Assembly: GCA_023432005.1 (NCBI GenBank) | Contig: JAEYVF010000022.1 | Span: forward strand, 1-11,449 | Length of the DNA: 11,449 nt | Source of the DNA: Actinomycetes bacterium | Lineage (GTDB): Bacteria > Actinomycetota > Actinomycetes > Actinomycetales > Microbacteriaceae | Direction: 5' to 3' | In this document: piece by piece, positions 5,957 through 11,449 of the stretch | Position numbering within the stretch: the stretch's first letter is position 1 | Layout: the number at the start of each line of letters is the position of its first letter | Notes under the pieces: model-generated | Seen by the model: the letters and a program-made list of their open reading frames with translations, nothing else | What the model was told of the DNA's origin: nothing | The model's database searches: none | Position numbers and translations under genes: made by a program

Positions 5957-6604
5957 GTGAGCGCCACTCGTCCGCCCCGTGAACCCCTCGTCGGCCGCTA
6001 CGTGCGGCTGGATCCGCTGAGCCCGGACGACCTCGCCGGCCTCTGGCACGCCATCGGCCGACCCGAGGTCTTCGCGGGCGGCTACGGCGGCGGGCTCGCC
6101 GGCCTCCCCGCCGATGAGGCGGCCTTCGCGGCGTGGGCGCCGGGCTACTTCCCCCACGAACGCGGCATCACCTACGTCGTGCGCATCGCATCCGGTCCGC
6201 ACGCGGGCGAGATCGTCGGCACCTCGAGCATGGCCGACTTCGACGAGGTCAAGGAGGCCGCCCACATCGGCTGGACGGCGTACGACCCGCGCGTCTGGGG
6301 CACGCAGGTGAACGTCGAGGCGAAGTTGCTCATGCTCGGCCGGCTCTTCGAGCACGGCTACGGCCGCGTCAAGCTGCAGGCGGACGCCGTGAACGAGCGC
6401 TCTCGCGCCGCGATCGCCAAGCTCGGCGCCCGCTTCGAGGGCGTGCTGCGCCGCGATCAGCCGCGCGCCGACGGCACGTGGCGCGACACCGCCGTGTACT
6501 CGGTGCTCGCCGATGAGTGGCCCGCGGTGCGGGCCGGCCTCGAGGCGCGCCTCGCGGAGTGGGGCGAGCGGCCCGTGCTGTTCCGCTCGGTGCCGCCCGC
6601 CTGA
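5957..6604 (+). CDS. GNAT family N-acetyltransferase (RimJ/RimL-like, COG1670)
   Basis: This 215-residue protein has the full GNAT fold of the RimJ/RimL-like group: the N-terminal GRYVRLDPLSPDDLAGLW (13-30), the central strand EIVGTSSMADFD (85-96), IGWTAYDPRVWGTQVNVEAK (104-123) in the acetyl-CoA region, and the C-terminal signature KLQADAVNERSRAAIAKLGA (139-158) followed by FEGVLRR. The usual G-x-G pyrophosphate loop is replaced by WGTQVN, which I recall as normal in this subgroup. It would transfer an acetyl group from acetyl-CoA to an amine, either a protein N-terminus or a small molecule; the acceptor cannot be told. The GTG start at 5957 has GGGAGG 8 nt upstream (5943-5948). It diverges from the membrane protein gene and precedes the hydrolase by 76 nt. 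Confidence 0.92.
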   Translation: MSATRPPREPLVGRYVRLDPLSPDDLAGLWHAIGRPEVFAGGYGGGLAGLPADEAAFAAWAPGYFPHERGITYVVRIASGPHAGEIVGTSSMADFDEVKEAAHIGWTAYDPRVWGTQVNVEAKLLMLGRLFEHGYGRVKLQADAVNERSRAAIAKLGARFEGVLRRDQPRADGTWRDTAVYSVLADEWPAVRAGLEARLAEWGERPVLFRSVPPA

Positions 6605-6616
6605 GGGGCCCGATCC

Positions 6617-6633
6617 TCCCGACCGCTTCGGGA
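6617..6633 (+). terminator. Short hairpin after the GNAT gene, possible weak terminator
   Basis: TCCCGA (6617-6622) and TCGGGA (6628-6633) form a 6-bp perfect stem with a 5-nt loop, 12 nt after the GNAT stop. There is no T-run and the stem is short, so read-through into the hydrolase gene is quite possible. Confidence 0.3.
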
Positions 6634-6680
6634 CACCCGCCCCTCCCGTCCGGGACGGCCGGACTGCGAGCGTGGTCGGC

Positions 6681-7700
6681 ATGGACTGGAGACCCGATGT
6701 GCTCGGCGGCTTCGAGCAGCTGCCGCTGCCCTTGCGCGCCGACGACGAGGGGGCCGTCGTCGCGACCCTCGTGCGGCCGACGGCCGCCCGCACGACCGCC
6801 TGGGGGCGTGAGCCGCACGGCTTCGCCCACGGTGTCGACGTGCTGTACGTGCACGGCTGGTCGGACTACTTCTTCCAGGCCGAGCACGCGCTGTTCTGGA
6901 CCCGGGCCGGGGCGCGCTTCCACGCTCTCGACCTGCGCAAGTACGGCCGCAGCCTGCTGCCCCATCAGACCCCGGGCTACACCGAGGACCTCGCCGTGTA
7001 CGACGAGGACATCTCGGCGGCGCTCACGGCCATGGGCCGCGACGAGGGCGCGCGGCGCCCGCTCGTGCTCGTCGGGCACTCGACGGGCGGCCTGACGCTG
7101 TCGCTGTGGGCGGCCCGCCACCCGGAGTCCGTCGACGCGCTCATCCTCAACAGCCCCTGGCTCGAGTTCCAGGCGGATGAGCTGGGTCGCCGCGCGATCG
7201 CCCCCCTCGTCGCGCTCGGGGCGCGGCTGGGACCGCGCGCCGCCCTGCCGGGCATCGATCGCGGCTTCAACACGCAGGCGTCATCGCGCCTCTTCGACGG
7301 CGAGTGGGACTACGACCTGCGCTGGCGCCCCGAGCGCGGCTTCCCCGTGCACAGCGGATGGCTCGACGCGATCCTCGACGGCCACGCGCGCGTCGCGTCG
7401 GGTCTCGGCCTCCGTGTGCCGGTGCTCGTCATGCTCTCCGCGCGCAGCTGGTTGCAGCAGTCGTGGTCGGCGCGCATCTACGACTCGGATGTGGCCCTCG
7501 ACGTTGACGGCGTCGCGGAGCGCGCCACCCGGCTCGGCTCCCACGTCTCCGTCTCGCGCCTCGAGGGCGCGCTGCACGACGTGCTGCTCTCCCGGCGCTC
7601 GGTGCGCGCGACGGCCTACGACGTCATGGCGCGATGGACGCGGACGTATCTTCCGGAGACGACGTCCGTCGATCAGCTGCTCGGCTCCCTCCGAGGCTGA
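6681..7700 (+). CDS. Alpha/beta hydrolase (serine hydrolase, lysophospholipase-like)
   Basis: This 339-residue cytoplasmic alpha/beta-fold hydrolase resembles the Hydrolase_4/monoacylglycerol lipase group. The oxyanion-hole motif YVHGWSDYFFQ (56-66) precedes the nucleophile elbow LVGHSTGG (130-137) with Ser134. A likely acid lies in YDSDVALDVD (D268 or D270), and the catalytic His299 in LEGALHDVLLS. The triad therefore looks complete. The substrate is probably an acyl ester, but this is not specified by the sequence. ATG 6681 is chosen because it directly precedes conserved-looking sequence; GTG 6672 is an alternative, and neither has a strong ribosome-binding site. Earlier codons are low-complexity and overlap the GNAT gene. 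The last 77 nt overlap, on the opposite strand, the 3' end of the MFS exporter gene. Confidence 0.92.
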   Translation: MDWRPDVLGGFEQLPLPLRADDEGAVVATLVRPTAARTTAWGREPHGFAHGVDVLYVHGWSDYFFQAEHALFWTRAGARFHALDLRKYGRSLLPHQTPGYTEDLAVYDEDISAALTAMGRDEGARRPLVLVGHSTGGLTLSLWAARHPESVDALILNSPWLEFQADELGRRAIAPLVALGARLGPRAALPGIDRGFNTQASSRLFDGEWDYDLRWRPERGFPVHSGWLDAILDGHARVASGLGLRVPVLVMLSARSWLQQSWSARIYDSDVALDVDGVAERATRLGSHVSVSRLEGALHDVLLSRRSVRATAYDVMARWTRTYLPETTSVDQLLGSLRG

Positions 7701-9234
7701 GCGTCGCGAGCAGGCCGCCCACGAGGAACCCGGTCGCCGTGAACGTGGCGGCGCGCGTGGCCTCCGTGAACGCGGCGCGCGCCGCATCCGCCGCCTCGGG
7801 TGAGCGCTCCTCGAGCGCCGGGATCGCGGCACCCGCGGAGTCGACGGCGACGTCGATGATCTGCTGGCGCACGTCGCTCGGCAGCTCGTCGGGCAGCCGG
7901 TCGTCGAGCTGGCCCGCGAACGAGGTGAAGAGCACGGTCCCGAGGATCGCGATGCCGAGCGCGGAGCCGACCTGACGCGAGGTCGACTGGGTGCCCGACG
8001 CCTGCCCGCTCGCCGCGACCGGCACATCCGTCAGCACGACGCCCGTGAGCTGCGCGGTCGCGAGGCCGACGCCGAAGCCGTAGATCGCGAGCCCGATCGC
8101 GCTCTGCCACCACGGGGTGTCGGTCGAGATGAAGAGGGCGAGGAGGATGAGGCCCGCGAGCTCGGCGGCGAGACCCATGCGCACGATCGTCACGGGCGCG
8201 ACCCGGCCGCTCAGCGAGCCCGCGAAGCCCGAGGCGAGGAACGAGCCGCCCGCGAGGGCGAGCAGCAGCAGGCCCGTCTGCAGGGCGTCGTAGCCGAGCA
8301 CGTTCTGCAGCCACAGCGGTAGCGCGAGGATGACGCCGAACTCGCCGAGCGACACGATGAGCGCGGCGATGTTGCCGTTGCGGAACGAGGTGATCGAGAA
8401 CAGCGAGAACGCGATGAGCGTCGAGCGCCCCTGCCGCTCGCGGTGCAGACCCCAGGCGACGAAGGCCACGAGCGTCACGAGGGTCAGCGCGAAGACGAAG
8501 GGGATGGGCGAGACCGCGAGCCCCCAGAAGTCCGGCGCGCCCTTCTCGGTGCTCCACCACCCGAAGTTGCGGCCCTCGATGAGGCCGAAGACGAGGCTCG
8601 TGAACAGCACGACCGAGAGCACGGCGCCCACGAGGTCGACGCGACGTGCCTGATCCGACCGCGACTCCTGTACGAAGAGGATCGCGCCGACGATGATGAG
8701 GATGCCGAGCGGCAGGTTGATGCCGAAGGCCCAGCGCCACGAGAAGTCGGCGGTGAGCCAGCCGCCGAGCAGGGGGCCGACGGCCGCCATGCCGCCGATC
8801 GTCGAGCCCCACACGGCGAACGCGATGCCCCGCTCCCGGCCGGTGAAGGTCGCGTTGAGCAGCGAGAGCGTCGCGGGCAGGATCATCGCGCCGCCCACGC
8901 CCTGCACGACGCGGGACGCGATGAGCAGCTCGCCCGAGGGGGCGAGGGCCGCGACGACGCTCGAGAGGGCGAACAGCACGACGCCGATCATGAGCACGCG
9001 GCGCCGGCCGAAGCGGTCGGCGAGGGTGCCGAAGACGAGCAGGAGGGCGGCGAACACGAGGGTGTACGACTCCTGCACCCACTGCACCTGCGTCGAGTTG
9101 ATGCCGAGGTCGTCGACGACCGAGGGGATCGCGACGTTGACGATGGTCGAGTCGACGATGATGAGCGACACGGCGATCGAGATGACGACGAGGCCGAGCC
9201 AGCGGCGCTTGTCAGGGGCGGGGGTGGTGTTCAC
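7624..9234 (-). CDS. MFS drug exporter, DHA2 (EmrB/QacA) family, 14 TMS
   Basis: This 536-residue inner-membrane proton antiporter belongs to the 14-helix DHA2 group. Motif D1 is seen as DSTIVNVAIPSV (28-39), motif A as GTLADRFGRRRV (69-80), SRVVQGVGGAMILPATLSL (107-125) with the motif B region, and antiporter motif C as GPLLGGWL (153-160). A long polar loop before the last helix (LDDRLPDELPSDVRQQ and following) and a short polar tail are typical. It would export toxic or antibiotic-like small molecules; substrates cannot be predicted. The start is GTG 9234; no in-frame alternative lies upstream. It is divergent from a MarR regulator 60 nt away, which probably represses it. Its final 77 nt are antisense to the hydrolase 3' end, so no separate terminator fits between them. 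Confidence 0.95.
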   Translation of the reverse strand: MNTTPAPDKRRWLGLVVISIAVSLIIVDSTIVNVAIPSVVDDLGINSTQVQWVQESYTLVFAALLLVFGTLADRFGRRRVLMIGVVLFALSSVVAALAPSGELLIASRVVQGVGGAMILPATLSLLNATFTGRERGIAFAVWGSTIGGMAAVGPLLGGWLTADFSWRWAFGINLPLGILIIVGAILFVQESRSDQARRVDLVGAVLSVVLFTSLVFGLIEGRNFGWWSTEKGAPDFWGLAVSPIPFVFALTLVTLVAFVAWGLHRERQGRSTLIAFSLFSITSFRNGNIAALIVSLGEFGVILALPLWLQNVLGYDALQTGLLLLALAGGSFLASGFAGSLSGRVAPVTIVRMGLAAELAGLILLALFISTDTPWWQSAIGLAIYGFGVGLATAQLTGVVLTDVPVAASGQASGTQSTSRQVGSALGIAILGTVLFTSFAGQLDDRLPDELPSDVRQQIIDVAVDSAGAAIPALEERSPEAADAARAAFTEATRAATFTATGFLVGGLLATLSLGGSRAADRRTSSPEDTSASIAP

Positions 9235-9253
9235 GCGGATTCCATCGATTAGT

Positions 9254-9277
9254 AAGCGTGCTGAGTATCATACGCTT
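9254..9277. promoter_or_regulatory. Candidate MarR operator with overlapping divergent promoters
   Basis: The MFS-MarR gap is clearly AT-richer than its surroundings. AAGCGT (9254-9259) and ACGCTT (9272-9277) form an inverted repeat 12 bp apart, and GTAT-C-ATAC (9265-9273) forms a second, inner one. The inner palindrome carries -10-like boxes on both strands: TATCAT (9266-9271) toward MarR and TATGAT (9272 to 9267) toward the exporter. A dimeric MarR protein bound here would block both promoters. No good -35 hexamers were found. The sequences are visible; binding is inferred from gene order. Confidence 0.55.
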
Positions 9278-9281
9278 GTCC

Positions 9282-9287
9282 GGGAGG
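9282..9287 (+). promoter_or_regulatory. Ribosome-binding site deciding the MarR start
   Basis: GGGAGG lies 7 nt before ATG 9295 but only 1 nt before the in-frame ATG 9289. This makes 9295 the likely start, two codons into the longest frame. Confidence 0.65.
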
Positions 9288-9294
9288 GATGCGC

Positions 9295-9735
9295 ATGACC
9301 GACGAACTCGAGGGCTGGCCCACCGGTCGGCTCCTCTCGGTCGCATCCCGGCTCGTGGAGCAGCGCTGGCGGGAGCGGCTCGACGAGGTCGGCCTCACGC
9401 ACGCGGGCCTCATCGTGCTCCACCTCCTCGCCGACCGCGCGCTGACGCTCGGCGATCTCGCGCGCGAGGCGCGTGTGACCGCGCAGACGATGGGGCGCAC
9501 CGTCGAGACCCTCGCGCGCGACGGGCGCGTGCGCATCGTCGTCGACCCCGCCGACCGCCGCCGCCGCGTCGTCGAGCGCACGGATGCGGGAGCCCGCGTG
9601 CTCGATCAGCTCGGCGGCGTCGAGGCGAGCATGTTCCCCGTCATCGCCGACGCCCCCGCGTTCCGCGCCCAGCTGCTCGAGATCATCCGCCACGTGGGGG
9701 GCGACCCCGACATCCGCTACGGCGAGGCCCGGTAA
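9295..9735 (+). CDS. MarR family transcriptional regulator
   Basis: This 146-residue winged-helix regulator is of normal MarR length. An N-terminal dimerisation helix (about 9-32) leads to GLTHAGLIVLHLLADR (33-48), the helix-turn-helix TLGDLAREARVTAQTMGRTV (51-70), then ETLARDGRVRIVVDPADRRR (71-90) forming the wing with the usual D-x-x-D-R-R pattern, and VVERTDAGARVLDQL (92-106) starting the C-terminal dimer helix. MarR proteins are usually repressors released by small aromatic or phenolic ligands. It is divergent from a DHA2 exporter, the classic arrangement in which the regulator controls the pump and itself. It is followed after 9 nt by a chorismate mutase and then an SDR, which may be transcribed with it. 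Regulation of the exporter is inferred, not shown. Confidence 0.93.
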   Translation: MTDELEGWPTGRLLSVASRLVEQRWRERLDEVGLTHAGLIVLHLLADRALTLGDLAREARVTAQTMGRTVETLARDGRVRIVVDPADRRRRVVERTDAGARVLDQLGGVEASMFPVIADAPAFRAQLLEIIRHVGGDPDIRYGEAR

Positions 9736-9738
9736 CCT
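9733..9738 (+). promoter_or_regulatory. Candidate leaderless -10 box for the chorismate mutase gene
   Basis: TAACCT fits TANNNT and lies 6 nt before ATG 9745; its first three bases are the MarR stop codon. There is no Shine-Dalgarno before that ATG. The hexamer is identical to the one before the kinase gene at 3092-3087. The mutase may therefore have its own leaderless transcript besides read-through from marR. Confidence 0.45.
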
Positions 9739-9744
9739 CGCCTC

Positions 9745-10065
9745 ATGACCTCCGACGCCTCCGAACAGCCGCAGGCTGAGCTGCTCCGCTACCGGCAGAG
9801 CATCGACAACATCGACGCGGCGCTCATCCACCTGCTCGCCGAGCGCTTCAAGGCGACGCAGGCGGTCGGCAGGCTCAAGGCGGCGAGCGGCATGCCCGCA
9901 TCCGACCCCGCGCGGGAGCGCGAGCAGATCGCGCGACTGCGCGCGCTCGCGGAGGAGTCGCACCTCGACCCCGAGTTCGCCGAGAAGTGGTTCACGTTCG
10001 TCGTGGCCGAGGTCATCCACCACCACGAGAGCCTCGCCGGCAACGGCGTCGCGCGGGGCGAGTGA
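9745..10065 (+). CDS. Chorismate mutase, AroQ class
   Basis: This 106-residue, probably cytoplasmic, all-helical enzyme converts chorismate to prephenate, the branch step to phenylalanine and tyrosine. Helix 1 carries RYRQSIDNIDAALIHLLAERF (about 15-35). By alignment from memory with the E. coli chorismate mutase domain, R17, R34, K45, D54, R57 and E58 match its R11, R28, K39, D48, R51 and E52, all at a constant offset of 6. The position matching Gln88 appears to be His94 in VIHHHES. It is a single-domain, monofunctional form with no prephenate dehydratase or dehydrogenase attached. It starts 9 nt after marR and its stop overlaps the SDR start as GTGA. Whether it serves primary aromatic synthesis or a side pathway linked to this operon is open. 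Confidence 0.92.
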   Translation: MTSDASEQPQAELLRYRQSIDNIDAALIHLLAERFKATQAVGRLKAASGMPASDPAREREQIARLRALAEESHLDPEFAEKWFTFVVAEVIHHHESLAGNGVARGE

Positions 10066-10991
10066 GCGCCGTCGGCGACTGGGATCCGCGCGCGCTGCCC
10101 GCCCTGCACGGGCGCACGGTCGTCGTGACAGGCGGCAACGCGGGAATCGGCTACTTCGTCTCGGAGCAGCTCGCCTCGGCGGGGGCGCGCGTCGTCATCG
10201 CCGCGCGCTCGACCGAGAAGGCGCGGCTCGCGATGGACTCCATCCGCGCGCGGGTGCCGGATGCCGAGCTCGCGCACGTCGCGCTCGACCTGGCCTCGCT
10301 CGCGTCCGTGCGCGCCGCCTCCGAGGCGATCGCGGCGTTCCGGCCCCTGCACGGGCTCGTCAACAACGCGGGCAGGGTCGTCGCGTCGCGCCGTCGCCTC
10401 GAGACCGAGGACGGGTTCGAGCTCACGGTGGGCGGCAACTTCCTCGGCCACTTCGCGCTCACGACGCTGCTGTTCCCGGCGCTCGCCCCCGACGGGCGCG
10501 TCGTCGGCGTCGGGAGCGACTCGACCCGCATGGTGCGGCTCGATCCCGCCGACCTGTGGTCGACCAGGCGGTACGGCGCCTTCCGCGCCTACGCGTTCTC
10601 GAAGCACGCCGTGCAGGGCTTCCACCTCGAGCTCGCGCGCCGGCTCGACGCGGCGGGCGACTCGCGCCGCTCGCTGCTCGCGCATCCGGGCTGGGCGACG
10701 AGCGTCTACGCCGCCCGTCGCCCCGGTATCACCGACCGCGACCCGCGCACGGGTCGCGTCTTCGAGGGCCTCACGGGATGGGTCGGGCAGGGCAAGGACC
10801 GCGGCGCGTGGCCCGCCGTGCGAGCCGTCGCGGATCCGGATGCCGTGAACGGCACCTACTTCGGCCCGCGGCGGGAGCTCGCGGGGCCGCCCGTCCCCAC
10901 GCGACCGGTCGCGTCATCCGCCGACCCCGCCTTCGGCGCGTGGCTGTGGGCGGACGCCGAGGCGAAGACGGGCATCCGCTTCCCCGTGTGA
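10062..10991 (+). CDS. Short-chain dehydrogenase/reductase (retinol dehydrogenase-like SDR)
   Basis: This 309-residue NAD(P)-dependent oxidoreductase has a Rossmann fold. The cofactor motif TGGNAGIG is at 23-30, followed by AARS (47-50) and D76 in ALDLASL; NNAG (101-104) and N126 follow. The catalytic pair is Y177 and K181 in YAFSK, with Ser152 in VGVGSDST as the likely third residue. The wide Ser-Tyr distance and the LAHPGWATS segment (206-214) resemble the retinol dehydrogenase/protochlorophyllide reductase-like branch. It extends past the core to about 309 residues, ending in GAWLWADAEAKTGIRFPV. GTG 10062 is chosen because it overlaps the chorismate mutase stop as GTGA, with GGGGCG just upstream. 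The substrate is unknown. The coupled position suggests joint expression with the mutase and possibly with marR. Confidence 0.92.
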   Translation: MSAVGDWDPRALPALHGRTVVVTGGNAGIGYFVSEQLASAGARVVIAARSTEKARLAMDSIRARVPDAELAHVALDLASLASVRAASEAIAAFRPLHGLVNNAGRVVASRRRLETEDGFELTVGGNFLGHFALTTLLFPALAPDGRVVGVGSDSTRMVRLDPADLWSTRRYGAFRAYAFSKHAVQGFHLELARRLDAAGDSRRSLLAHPGWATSVYAARRPGITDRDPRTGRVFEGLTGWVGQGKDRGAWPAVRAVADPDAVNGTYFGPRRELAGPPVPTRPVASSADPAFGAWLWADAEAKTGIRFPV

Positions 10992-11006
10992 GCCCGCCGC
11001 CACCCA

Positions 11007-11090
11007 CCCGCCCGTGCGAGACGGCCCCCCGCCCGTGCGGCGGGAGCAACCGCGCCTTCGGCGAGAGCACCCGCGCCACCGGGCGGCGTA
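11007..11090. repeat. Degenerate 21-bp tandem repeat, about four units
   Basis: The SDR-purL gap (10992-11158) holds no gene. Within it, units start at 11007, 11028, 11049 and 11070. CCCGCCCGTGCG (11007-11018) recurs exactly at 11028-11039, and CGGCGGGAGCAACCGCGCC (11038-11056) recurs with two changes at 11059-11077, both at an offset of 21. The fourth unit keeps mainly CCCGCGCC. A related GGGAGCAAC word appears inverted at 11111-11119, next to the hairpin. The origin is unknown; a decayed intergenic repeat family or structured 3' sequence is possible. Confidence 0.6.
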
Positions 11091-11095
11091 CCCCT

Positions 11096-11127
11096 CACGC
11101 GGCGGGGGTAGTTGCTCCCGCCGCGTG
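11096..11127. terminator. Strong hairpin between the SDR and purL, probable terminator
   Basis: CACGCGGCGGG (11096-11106) and CCCGCCGCGTG (11117-11127) form a perfect 11-bp stem with a 10-nt loop. It lies 31 nt past the purL stop (leftward) and 104 nt past the SDR stop (rightward). No T-run follows on either strand, as in I-shaped actinobacterial terminators. The right arm can also pair perfectly over 14 bp (11111-11124) with 11037-11050, so two mutually exclusive folds exist. Confidence 0.65.
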
Positions 11128-11158
11128 CACGGTATGCCGCCCGCTACGACTCGCCCCG

Positions 11159-11449
11159 CTAGGCGAACCGCGCCCGCAGGGGCTCGCGGAAGGTCTCCGC
11201 GAGCTCGTCGACGGACGCCGTGAAGACTCCCTGCACCTCGAGCGCGGGCTCGGAATCGGTCACGCCGACGCGCAGCACGGGGTAGCCCCGGCCCTCGCAC
11301 AGGCGCGTGAACTTCACGTCCTCCTCGCGCGGCACGGCGACGAGCACGCGGCCGGTGGACTCCGAGAACAGCGCCGTGGCGAGGTCGACGCCGTCGCGCT
11401 CGAGCAGCTCGTCGAGGAAGACGCGCGCGCCCACGCCGAAGCGCAGCAC
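11159..11449 (-). CDS. purL: Phosphoribosylformylglycinamidine synthase subunit PurL, C-terminal part
   Basis: The last 96 residues of a gene entering from the right edge are present, ending in TAG at 11161-11159. The fragment matches the C-terminal end of PurL, the ATP-dependent synthase subunit that makes formylglycinamidine ribonucleotide in the fourth step of purine synthesis. Recognisable segments are LATALFSESTGRVLVAVP (23-40), FTRLCEGRGYPVLRVGV (47-63) and ALEVQGVFTASVDELAETF (69-87). The full protein is usually about 750 residues, so only about an eighth is visible, and the catalytic ATP- and FGAR-binding core is outside the window. It converges on the SDR, with a hairpin between. The call rests on remembered family sequence rather than a search. 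Confidence 0.88.
   Translation of the reverse strand: MLRFGVGARVFLDELLERDGVDLATALFSESTGRVLVAVPREEDVKFTRLCEGRGYPVLRVGVTDSEPALEVQGVFTASVDELAETFREPLRARFA

Noticed and set aside
6649..6663. TCCGG/CCGGA mini-hairpin before the hydrolase
   Set aside because: A 5-bp GC-only stem is expected by chance at this base composition and has no positional support.
5582..6793. 403-codon minus-strand frame opposite GNAT and across the membrane gene
   Set aside because: It lies opposite two genes with clear features and has the composition of shadow sequence.
7673..9082. 469-codon minus-strand frame inside the MFS gene
   Set aside because: This is a frame-shifted shadow of the exporter, almost entirely Arg, Ala, His and Gly.
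8443..9252. 269-codon plus-strand frame opposite the MFS gene
   Set aside because: It is Glu/Asp/Arg-rich low-complexity antisense sequence and would cover the exporter start and part of the MarR promoter region.
11007..11124. Possible CRISPR-like array from the regularly spaced repeats
   Set aside because: Units are directly contiguous at 21 bp without variable spacers, are degenerate, and no cas genes are present.
11014..11223. 69-codon plus-strand frame through the 21-bp repeat
   Set aside because: Its seven-residue periodicity only reflects the 21-bp DNA repeat. It has no ribosome-binding site and overlaps the purL end, so I treat the repeat as non-coding.

Overview
The window is very GC-rich, gene-dense DNA. 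G/C-ending codons dominate, GTG starts and 4-nt stop/start overlaps are common, and the protein families (a DUF485 plus SSS symporter pair, a LytS-type kinase with a LytTR regulator, an actinobacterial-style membrane protein) point to a high-GC actinobacterium, most likely Microbacteriaceae. The species cannot be named from this sequence. All of it looks chromosomal; no insertion sequence, phage gene, CRISPR array, tRNA or rRNA was seen.

Left part (1-5251): two divergent transport operons share a 173-bp control region. Leftward runs a LytS-like sensor kinase, a LytTR response regulator, a small two-helix membrane protein and an SSS-family symporter that leaves the window. All three junctions are ATGA overlaps. 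Rightward runs a DUF485 membrane protein and a full-length cation/acetate-type SSS symporter, joined by a TGATG overlap. The shared region holds a 9-bp direct repeat with a 12-bp spacer, the geometry of LytTR operators, and a perfect 13-bp inverted repeat. My reading is a monocarboxylate-sensing and uptake unit in which the kinase/regulator pair controls one or both symporter modules. A 13-bp hairpin closes the right operon.

Middle part (5259-9234): a leftward uncharacterised membrane protein, a rightward GNAT acetyltransferase, a rightward alpha/beta hydrolase, and a leftward 14-helix DHA2-type MFS exporter. The 3' ends of the hydrolase and exporter genes overlap by 77 nt on opposite strands.

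Right part (9235-11449): a MarR-family regulator diverges from the exporter across a 60-nt AT-richer gap containing inverted repeats and candidate -10 boxes on both strands, a classic MarR/efflux arrangement. Closely behind marR lie an AroQ-class chorismate mutase and a retinol-dehydrogenase-like SDR, the last two with a GTGA overlap. A 167-nt non-coding stretch with a degenerate 21-bp tandem repeat and a strong hairpin separates the SDR from the convergent 3' end of purL.

Three genes (kinase, middle membrane protein, chorismate mutase) have a TANNNT box 6-7 nt before the ATG and no Shine-Dalgarno sequence, which suggests leaderless mRNAs. The most interesting unexplained items are the LytTR-type repeat array, the small two-helix partner protein, and the 21-bp repeat next to purL.
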